From MGBC124762 sp048201935 (GTDB lineage: Bacteria > Bacillota > Clostridia > Oscillospirales > Oscillospiraceae), in the NCBI GenBank assembly GCA_048201935.1, contig DBFBGR010000011.1:205184-269183 (forward strand): a stretch of DNA of 64,000 nt, in the 5' to 3' direction. Made by a program: the position numbers and the translations under genes. Positions 58,321 to 64,000 of the stretch are shown piece after piece. The notes under the pieces are model-generated. The model was not told where the DNA came from. It saw only the letters and a program-made list of their open reading frames with translations, and did no database searches. Positions within the stretch are counted from its first letter, which is position 1; every line of letters starts with the position of its first letter.

Positions 58321-60675
58321 GTGGACGAGGAGACCCTTTTGGGCCTCACCAGCGCCGAGGCCGAGGCCCGCATGGCCGCCGGCGAGGGCAACGCCGATAC
58401 CCTGCCGCCGACCAAATCCGTAGGGGCCATCCTCCGGGACAACCTGGTGACTCCCTTCAATATATTGAACCTGGTCCTGGCCCTGCTGGTCATCGTGGCC
58501 GGGTCGTGGAAAAATACCCTCTTTTTGGGGGTCATCTTCTGGAACGCCGTTATCGGCACGGTCCAGGAGCTGCGGGCCAAGGCGGTCATCGACAAGCTCT
58601 CCCTCATCGCCGCCCCCCACGCCAAGGTCATCCGGGACGGCCAGGAGCGATTCCTGGCCCTGGAGGAGCTGGTCCGGGGCGATATTGTCAAGCTGGGCCC
58701 CGGCGACCAGGTGGGGGCGGACTGCGCCATCGTCCAGGGGACATGCCGCATGGACGAGAGCCTGCTCACCGGGGAGTCTGACCCCGTGGAGCGGGGCGTG
58801 GGCGAGACCCTGCTGTCGGGGAGCTACCTGGTCTCGGGTCACTGCCTGGCCCAGGTGGTCCACGTGGGGGAGGAGAACTACGCCGCTCGGATCACCGCCG
58901 AGGCCAAGTACATCAAGCGGCCGAAGTCCGAGATCATGGACTGCGTCAACCGCATCATCAAGTATGTGGGCTACGCCCTGGGGCCCATCGGCGCGGCCCT
59001 TTTCATCCGCCAGTGCTTCTTCACCGATTCCACCTGGCGCGAGGCGGTGGTGTCCACCGTGGCCGCCATGGTGGGCATGATCCCCGAGGGGCTGGTGCTG
59101 CTCACCAGCGTGGTGCTGGCCGTCAGCGTGGTGCGGCTCTCCAGCCGCGGCGCGCTGGCCCAGGACCTCCACTCGGTGGAGATGCTGGCCCGGGTGGACA
59201 CGCTGTGCCTGGACAAGACGGGCACCCTGACCACCGGGGAATTTACCGTCACCGCTCTCACTCCAGTAGCGGGCTTTGAGGAGGAGCGGCTACGCTCCGG
59301 CCTTGCCGCGCTGCTGGCGGCCACCGGGGACGACAACCCCACCGGCCGGGCCCTGGCGGCCTGGGCGGGGGAGGCCCCGGACTGGGGCGTGAAAAACGCC
59401 GCCCCCTTCCAGTCGGACCGGAAGTGGAGCGGCGGCAGCTTCGAAAACGGCGAGACCTGGGTCATGGGGGCGGCGGAGCGGCTATTCCCCCAGGGCCTGG
59501 GCGAGTTGGAGGAGCGGCGGCTGGACCTGGCCCGGCAGGGCCTGCGGGTGGTGGCCCTGGGCGTGGCCCAGGGCGAGCTTGGCCCGGACGGAGCCTTGCC
59601 CGAGGGCCTGGTCCCGGCGGGGCTCATCGCCCTCTCCGACACCCTGCGGCCCTCGGCGGCGGAGACCCTGGACTACTTCCGCCAGCAGGGCGTGGCGTTG
59701 AAGATCATCTCCGGCGACGACCCCCGGACGGTGGCCGACCTGGCCCGTCAGGCTCAATTTTTTGCCCAGGGCGACGGTGAGGAGTTGTGGGTGGACGCCT
59801 CCACCTTGCCTGACGAGGCCGCCACCCGCGCGGCGGCGGAACAATACGCCATCTTTGGCCGGGTAACGCCCCAGCAAAAGCTCTGGCTGGTCCAGGCTCT
59901 CCAGGCGGCGGGCCACACCGTGGCCATGACCGGCGACGGGGTCAACGACGTGCTGGCCCTCCGGGAGAGCGACTGCGGCGTGGCTATGGCGGCGGGCAGC
60001 GAGGCGGCCCGGAACGTGAGCCAGATCGTGCTCATGGGCTCGGACTTCTCCGCCATGCCCGCGGTGGTGGCCGAGGGCCGCCGGGCCATCAACAACCTCC
60101 AGCGCTCCTCGGCGCTCTTCCTGACCAAGACCTGCTTCAGTGCCCTGTTGGCGGTGTGCTTCCTCTTCCTGGCCGTGGGCTATCCCTTCGCCCCCATCCA
60201 GCTCACCCTCATCAGCTCGCTGACCATCGGCGTGCCCTCCTTCTTCCTGGCCCTGGAGCCCAATAAAGAGCGCATCCGGGGCCGGTTCCGGGACAACGTC
60301 TTCGCCCGGGCCCTGCCCGGCGGGGTGTCTATGGCCTCTGCCGTCCTGTGGTGTGTGGCGCTGATGGGCCCCCTGGGCATGAGCGACGCTGAGTTCTCCA
60401 CGGCGTGCGTGCTGGCGGTGGGCTTTGGTGGACTTGTGAACCTCTATTTCATCAGCGCGCCGCTGAACTGGCCTAGGCGGCTGCTTTTATGGGCTATGGC
60501 GGCGGGCTTTGCCCTGGGAGCGTGGCTGTTTTCCGGCCTCTTCTCCCTGGCCCTGCCCCTGGATGTGCGGCTGTGGCCGCTGCTGGGGGCGCTGGCGGCG
60601 TGGACCATCGCCGCGCAGCTTGTTCTGCGGTGGGCCATCGGACGGTATGGGCGCAAAAAAACACCGGCGGTTTGA
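58321..60675 (+). CDS. Cation-transporting P-type ATPase
   Basis: 784 residues from GTG 58321, after a GGGAGGGAGGG site. Cytoplasmic actuator TGES (LLTGESDP), membrane PEGL motif (GMIPEGLVLLTSV), phosphorylation site D298 in DKTGTLT, TGDGVND hinge and about eight to ten membrane helices. The PEGL segment and lack of metal-binding Cys domains place it with the P2-like/CtpE (Ca2+, Mg2+) group rather than heavy-metal pumps. Ion specificity unproven. Monocistronic. Confidence 0.92.
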   Translation: MDEETLLGLTSAEAEARMAAGEGNADTLPPTKSVGAILRDNLVTPFNILNLVLALLVIVAGSWKNTLFLGVIFWNAVIGTVQELRAKAVIDKLSLIAAPHAKVIRDGQERFLALEELVRGDIVKLGPGDQVGADCAIVQGTCRMDESLLTGESDPVERGVGETLLSGSYLVSGHCLAQVVHVGEENYAARITAEAKYIKRPKSEIMDCVNRIIKYVGYALGPIGAALFIRQCFFTDSTWREAVVSTVAAMVGMIPEGLVLLTSVVLAVSVVRLSSRGALAQDLHSVEMLARVDTLCLDKTGTLTTGEFTVTALTPVAGFEEERLRSGLAALLAATGDDNPTGRALAAWAGEAPDWGVKNAAPFQSDRKWSGGSFENGETWVMGAAERLFPQGLGELEERRLDLARQGLRVVALGVAQGELGPDGALPEGLVPAGLIALSDTLRPSAAETLDYFRQQGVALKIISGDDPRTVADLARQAQFFAQGDGEELWVDASTLPDEAATRAAAEQYAIFGRVTPQQKLWLVQALQAAGHTVAMTGDGVNDVLALRESDCGVAMAAGSEAARNVSQIVLMGSDFSAMPAVVAEGRRAINNLQRSSALFLTKTCFSALLAVCFLFLAVGYPFAPIQLTLISSLTIGVPSFFLALEPNKERIRGRFRDNVFARALPGGVSMASAVLWCVALMGPLGMSDAEFSTACVLAVGFGGLVNLYFISAPLNWPRRLLLWAMAAGFALGAWLFSGLFSLALPLDVRLWPLLGALAAWTIAAQLVLRWAIGRYGRKKTPAV

Positions 60676-60695
60676 ACCGCCGGTGTTTCTTTATC
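60656..60695 (+). terminator. Bidirectional terminator overlapping the P-type ATPase stop
   Basis: AAAACACCGGCGGTT / AACCGCCGGTGTTT with the stop TGA in the loop; also ends the convergent Bax-inhibitor gene. Confidence 0.92.
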
Positions 60696-60699
60696 TATC

Positions 60700-61431
60700 T
60701 CAATCCCGGCTCTTGCCGAAGATGCGCAGCAGGTAGAGGAAGAGGTTGATGAAGTCCAGGTAGAGCTCCAAAGCGGAGATGACGCTGGCTTTTTTCAGCA
60801 TGGCATCGTCGCCCTGGAAGCCGTAGTAGTAGGCCTTGATCTTCTGGGTGTCGTAGGCGGTGTAGCCCAAGAAGATGACCACGCCGATGGTGCACATCAC
60901 CCGCTCGGCCACGCCGCCGATGTTGAAGATGGCCATGATGAGGTTGGCGATGATGAGGGCGATGAGCCCGCCCACCAGCAGGGTGCGCAGCCGGGACAGG
61001 TCGATCTTGGTGACAAAGCCGAACACCGCCATGCCGCCGAAGTACAGCGCGGTGAAGCCGAAGATCATGGCCAGCGTGCCCACCTCATAGGCGGTGAAGA
61101 TGATGCCGAAGGTCAGTCCGGTCAAAACGGCGTAGATGAAAAAGCACACCGTGGCCATCACCGGGGACAGCTTGCGCAGCATGGCCGACATGGCGATGAC
61201 CACCACCAGCTCGGCGATCAGGATGGCCCAATGGATCCAGGGTACCGCGGAGAGGACTTGGTACATCAACGTAAAGCCCGACCAGGTGTTGGAGAGGTAA
61301 TAGGCGATGCCAAAGGTCACCAGCAGCCCCAGAAACATCATGCCAAAGGTCTTGGCGGTGTAGTGGTTCAGGGATTCCTGCCGCTGGGTCTCAAAGCCCT
61401 GGGTCTGCTCGGGATAGAAATTTTCCGGCAT
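60700..61431 (-). CDS. Bax inhibitor-1 / YccA family membrane protein
   Basis: 243 residues, seven hydrophobic helices, with the family end IYAVLTGLTFG, GYTAYDTQKIKAYYYG and ALELYLDFINLFLYLLRIFG, including the Asp pair that forms the pH-sensitive Ca2+ leak in homologues. GAGGTG upstream. Has its own promoter overlapping the thyA end. Confidence 0.93.
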   Translation of the reverse strand: MPENFYPEQTQGFETQRQESLNHYTAKTFGMMFLGLLVTFGIAYYLSNTWSGFTLMYQVLSAVPWIHWAILIAELVVVIAMSAMLRKLSPVMATVCFFIYAVLTGLTFGIIFTAYEVGTLAMIFGFTALYFGGMAVFGFVTKIDLSRLRTLLVGGLIALIIANLIMAIFNIGGVAERVMCTIGVVIFLGYTAYDTQKIKAYYYGFQGDDAMLKKASVISALELYLDFINLFLYLLRIFGKSRD

Positions 61432-61464
61432 GGAAGAACACCTCGCTTTTCAAAGTTACCTAAT

Positions 61465-61493
61465 AGTATATCACGCCTTGACGCGTTTTACAA
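61465..61493 (-). promoter_or_regulatory. Sigma-A promoter of the Bax-inhibitor gene
   Basis: Minus strand: TTGTAA (61493-61488), 17-bp spacer, TATACT (61470-61465); located immediately after the thyA stop. Confidence 0.75.
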
Positions 61494-61496
61494 CCC

Positions 61497-62327
61497 TCAC
61501 ACCGCCACGGGGATGGGCCCCGCCAGCTCGTGGTACTGATAGCCCTCCACGGTGAAGGAGTTCTTGGTGAAGGCGTAGAAGTCGGTGACGGCAGGGTCCA
61601 GAGTGACCCTGGGCGCATCGAAGGGCTCTCGGCATAAAAGCTCCTCCACCATGGGCACGTGGCGGTCGTAGATGTGGCAGTCGGCGATGACGTGGACCAG
61701 CTCGCCGGGGACCAGGCCGCTGACCTGGGCCAGCATCATCAAAAGGGCGGCGTACTGCATCACGTTCCAACCGTTGGCGGTGAGCATGTCCTGGCTGCGC
61801 TGGTTCAAAATGCCGTTGAGGACATTGCCCGAGACGTTGAAGGTCATGGACCAGGCGCAGGGCTGCAGCCCCATGTCCTTGAGGTCGTGGTGGTTGAAGA
61901 TGCTGGTGACCATCCGCCTGGAGGCGGGGCTCTCCCGCAGGGTCTTCAACAGCCAGTCCACCTGGTCCATTTTCCCCTCGGGGAAGTCGTATTGGACCCC
62001 AAGCTGATAGCCGTAAGCCTTGCCGATGGAGCCTGTTTCGTCCGCCCAGGCGTCCCAGACGTGGCTGGAGAGGTCGGCAATGTTGTTGGACTTCTTCTGC
62101 CAGATCCACAAAAGCTCGTCCACCGCCGACTTGAAAAACTGCCGCCGCACCGTCAGCATGGGGAATTCTTTTTGGAGGTCGTAGCGGTTCACCAGCCCGA
62201 AGAGCTTGACGGTGTGGGCCGGGGTCCCGTCCTCCCACCGGGGCCGGACGGCCTGGTCCGTGTCCCACACCCCGTGGTCCAGAATGTCCCGGCAGTTTTG
62301 CAAAAAGACTTGGTCGGCATAGCTCAT
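61497..62327 (-). CDS. thyA: Thymidylate synthase
   Basis: 276 residues. Methylates dUMP to dTMP with methylene-THF. Catalytic C157 in LQPCAWSMTF (the usual PCH has Ala after Cys), phosphate Arg in SPASRRMVT, NQRSQDML and the C-terminal IPVAV. Length and N-terminal half are normal. No dihydrofolate reductase gene adjoins it. Promoter with a palindrome over the -10. Confidence 0.95.
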   Translation of the reverse strand: MSYADQVFLQNCRDILDHGVWDTDQAVRPRWEDGTPAHTVKLFGLVNRYDLQKEFPMLTVRRQFFKSAVDELLWIWQKKSNNIADLSSHVWDAWADETGSIGKAYGYQLGVQYDFPEGKMDQVDWLLKTLRESPASRRMVTSIFNHHDLKDMGLQPCAWSMTFNVSGNVLNGILNQRSQDMLTANGWNVMQYAALLMMLAQVSGLVPGELVHVIADCHIYDRHVPMVEELLCREPFDAPRVTLDPAVTDFYAFTKNSFTVEGYQYHELAGPIPVAV

Positions 62328-62340
62328 GTAAAAACCCCCT

Positions 62341-62359
62341 TTGTGCTATTGTAGCACAA
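62341..62359. promoter_or_regulatory. Palindrome over the thyA -10 element
   Basis: TTGTGCTA-TTG-TAGCACAA, perfect 8-bp arms. It spans the minus-strand -10 (TACAAT, 62353-62348) and could be a repressor operator. Confidence 0.55.
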
Positions 62360-62376
62360 AAGGGGCGCTAGCGCAA
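62348..62376 (-). promoter_or_regulatory. Sigma-A promoter of thyA
   Basis: Minus strand: TTGCGC (62376-62371), 17-bp spacer, TACAAT (62353-62348). Confidence 0.7.
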
Positions 62377-62389
62377 TCAGAGGGGTGGC

Positions 62390-63322
62390 TTATTGTGGTA
62401 GCAGCAGAAAATCCTGCTCAGCCAGCTCCGGTGTGTAGTGAATACAGTTTTTGACCCGTTGAAGCTGTATGGCAGCATCTTTTTCCTCATCTGGTTTGGG
62501 AATGGAAACACCCAAGCTTCGTAGCAGGCAGTCAAGCAAGTCGGCTTCACCGTGGCCTGTAACCTGCCAAGTGTTGTGTTGCACGGCGTATGCGGTGTAA
62601 TCCTTCCACAGATGTGATTCCACCGCCTCCTTGGAACGGACAAAATTCAGTAATCCCTTGTGGTATTGGCTGTCCATCAGCTCATAGATCGCTGTGGCAC
62701 AGAACTCCCTGGGGATGAATAAGTACTGGGATTCAGGGACTTCCATGGAAAGACTGTCGGTGCAAAGTGTCCCCAATGCCTTTGTATATTTGGACAATTC
62801 AGAATCCCATATTGAGTAGGACACCGCCAGGACCCAGCGGCATTGGTCGGTCTCCAAGAAGAAAATGCCCTCGTCGGCCTTCTTTACCCGAATCGTCAAT
62901 CCAAAGGGGGTGTACGTGGGCGGAATGGTGCCGCCAAAATACCAGGGGAAATATTCAGCGCAGTAAACAAAAGAGCAGTACAGGGAATCGTTTGCCACTT
63001 TCAGGGGCAATCCGTGCTTGACCCGATACCGTATTACTTCGTGCTCCACCAGCTTGTAAGGGTCGGTGTGGGTCCTATACTCAAAAATTCGTATTTCACC
63101 ATCTGCGATCCCACAGTCCGCTACCTCTGGGGAAATGACAGACGGAACGGCCTGGGGCGTTACGACATAGTATTCCTGGCCCAGCATACGTCCTGGCCGC
63201 TCGGTGCAAAGGAAAAAAACGCCAGGGGCTTCTTCTGCCGCATCGTTCAGCTTGCCGTATTTTTCCTCATCCAACGTAAAGGGCAGATCCTGCCAACGCT
63301 GAAAACCCCTGGTATCATCCAC
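62390..63322 (-). CDS. Protein of unknown function in a lower-GC patch
   Basis: 310 residues from a GTG at 63322, AGAGGTG 7 nt upstream. Aromatic-rich, soluble sequence (SLYCSFVYCAEYFPWYFGG, CRWVLAVSYSIWDSELSKY) with no signal peptide, membrane helix or known motif. Base composition is clearly lower in GC than its neighbours and codon use differs, so recent acquisition is likely. Divergent from an XRE regulator with operator-like repeats between them. Not recognised. Confidence 0.7.
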   Translation of the reverse strand: MDDTRGFQRWQDLPFTLDEEKYGKLNDAAEEAPGVFFLCTERPGRMLGQEYYVVTPQAVPSVISPEVADCGIADGEIRIFEYRTHTDPYKLVEHEVIRYRVKHGLPLKVANDSLYCSFVYCAEYFPWYFGGTIPPTYTPFGLTIRVKKADEGIFFLETDQCRWVLAVSYSIWDSELSKYTKALGTLCTDSLSMEVPESQYLFIPREFCATAIYELMDSQYHKGLLNFVRSKEAVESHLWKDYTAYAVQHNTWQVTGHGEADLLDCLLRSLGVSIPKPDEEKDAAIQLQRVKNCIHYTPELAEQDFLLLPQ

Positions 63323-63422
63323 TCCGCGACACCTCTTTCTAGTTATATTGCCGCCATAGTATCCGCTTGAAATGGTAGTTCATTTAAGCATACACATTAA
63401 ATTTGGTATAGCTAAATTTATT

Positions 63423-63443
63423 ATATTTGGCATTACCAAATAT
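63423..63443. promoter_or_regulatory. Inverted repeat upstream of the XRE gene, probable operator
   Basis: ATATTTGG-CATTA-CCAAATAT, perfect 8-bp arms. A related weaker dyad (TTTGGTATAGCTAAA) lies about 20 bp upstream. Probably bound by the XRE protein encoded just downstream. Confidence 0.6.
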
Positions 63444-63490
63444 GTCAACCTCTATCTTGCATATAATGTGCTTGATAGGAGGTGAGGGCT

Positions 63491-63745
63491 GTGAGAACGA
63501 GAAAACTTGCTTTGGGAGATTGCAATATTGTCGGTGCGAGGGTCACACAGGCACGTTTGCGATTGGGCATGAAGCAGGTAGATCTTTTGGCAAAGCTGCA
63601 AGTTGAGGGCGTTGCTATCAGTGCTCCGGCTCTCTCGCTTCTGGAGGGTCAGAAACGCCCGGTAACCGATAAAGAACTGAACGCGCTGGCGAAGATATTG
63701 AATGTCTCTTCGGACTGGCTGTTGGGAAGAGAAGAACAAAAATAA
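63491..63745 (+). CDS. XRE-family helix-turn-helix regulator
   Basis: 84 residues from GTG 63491, 8 nt after AGGAGG (63477-63482); a GTG at 63482 overlaps that site. Helix-turn-helix domain with GARVTQARLRLGMKQVDLLAKL and NALAKILNVSSDWLLG, the phage/plasmid repressor type. Lower GC than the chromosome backbone, like its divergent neighbour. A TATAAT at 63461-63466 is the likely -10. Confidence 0.88.
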   Translation: MRTRKLALGDCNIVGARVTQARLRLGMKQVDLLAKLQVEGVAISAPALSLLEGQKRPVTDKELNALAKILNVSSDWLLGREEQK

Positions 63746-63746
63746 C

Positions 63747-63795
63747 AGACGGTGTACTTGCTGAGCGTTGCAAGCACACCGTCTGTTTGTTTGTG
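63747..63795 (+). terminator. Bidirectional terminator between XRE and htpG
   Basis: ACAGACGGTGT-A-CTTGC / GCAAG-C-ACACCGTCTGT with T-rich tracts on both sides. Confidence 0.88.
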
Positions 63796-63841
63796 TAAAG
63801 AGGTCGGGCCGTCGAGGATAGGGCTACCCTTTTAGATAGGA

Positions 63842-64000
63842 TTACCTCATCAGCGAGCACACCAAGCGGGTATACTCCGCCACGTCGTCCAGGGGCAGGC
63901 CGGCGTTGAGGCAGGCCTGGGCGTAGAGGAGCTCCACATAGTCCTTAGCCTTGGCCTCGTCCGCGTCACGGGCGGCGGCCAGGGCGGCGAAGGCGGGGTG
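63842..64000 (-). CDS. htpG: Molecular chaperone HtpG (Hsp90), C-terminal end (partial)
   Basis: 52 C-terminal residues plus stop (TAA, 63844-63842). KAKDYVELLYAQACLNAGL and YTRLVCSLMR match the end of bacterial Hsp90 proteins, whose C-terminal helix mediates dimerisation. The rest of the gene is outside the window. The call rests on about 50 residues only. Confidence 0.8.
   Translation of the reverse strand, partial: HPAFAALAAARDADEAKAKDYVELLYAQACLNAGLPLDDVAEYTRLVCSLMR

Overview
The window is a chromosomal segment of about 62-63% GC from a spore-forming, anaerobic, low-oxygen Firmicute. The most likely source is an Oscillospiraceae (Ruminococcaceae)-type gut Clostridium in the Flavonifractor/Intestinimonas/Oscillibacter neighbourhood. 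This is inferred from the sporulation genes (spoVT, spo0A, spoIIAA-AB-sigF), the trimeric [FeFe] hydrogenase, the NfnAB transhydrogenase, Firmicute-type ribosomal gene order and high GC. No species can be named from the sequence alone. Coordinates of starts are chosen from ribosome-binding sites and family N-termini, so several genes start downstream of the longest open frame.

Layout. 1-9111: the 3' part of the spc operon and the alpha operon (rplE end, rpsZ, rpsH, rplF, rplR, rpsE, rpmD, rplO, secY, adk, map, infA, rpmJ, rpsM, rpsK, rpsD, rpoA, rplQ), closed by a terminator. An unusual 175-bp structured spacer lies between rpsZ and rpsH. 9137-11430: sporulation regulators spoVT (sigma-G type promoter) and spo0A (0A box and sigma-A promoter), separated by a structured RNA element, then a small divergent regulator/peptide module. 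11490-21982: recG, a 2194-residue S-layer-homology protein and an exported subtilase. 21986-27001: CCA-adding enzyme and YgjP-like metallopeptidase (minus), then two esterases and an ATP-grasp enzyme (plus), with a second copy of the structured RNA element in between. 27009-33047: a TetR operon, an amino-acid ABC transporter, an HPr-like protein lacking the phosphorylatable histidine, and a CaCA cation antiporter behind a yybP-ykoY (Mn2+) riboswitch. 33064-40779: lipoprotein, SDR, NfnAB, iron alcohol dehydrogenase, LysR regulator, NSS transporter. 40864-47583: serCA and the divergent hydABC-type electron-bifurcating hydrogenase. 47589-48066: a second miniature divergent module (Cys-rich protein / ribbon-helix-helix protein). 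48092-56653: a nearly complete shikimate-to-prephenate/phenylpyruvate operon (aroF, DUF, aroB, aroA, aroC, gamma-carbonic anhydrase-like, pheA, aroK, aroQ, aroE, TSCPD protein). 56654-58131: spoIIAA-spoIIAB-sigF. 58321-62375: P-type ATPase, Bax-inhibitor-1 protein, thymidylate synthase. 62390-63795: a lower-GC accessory patch with a protein of unknown function and an XRE regulator. 63842-64000: the 3' end of htpG.

How the parts fit. Most of the window is core growth machinery plus fermentation redox balancing: HydABC couples NADH and ferredoxin to H2, and NfnAB couples NADH and ferredoxin to NADPH. Amino-acid biosynthesis (serine and aromatic) and sporulation control fill much of the rest. 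The most novel signal is the pair of about 135-nt intergenic elements (9747-9890 and 25592-25740). They share sequence blocks but differ in their stems in a base-pair-preserving way, as expected of a structured RNA family. Other points worth a look are the two tiny divergent regulatory modules, the esterase/esterase/ATP-grasp cluster, the HPr-like protein without its histidine, the variant hydrogenase L1 motif, and the riboswitch-controlled antiporter.
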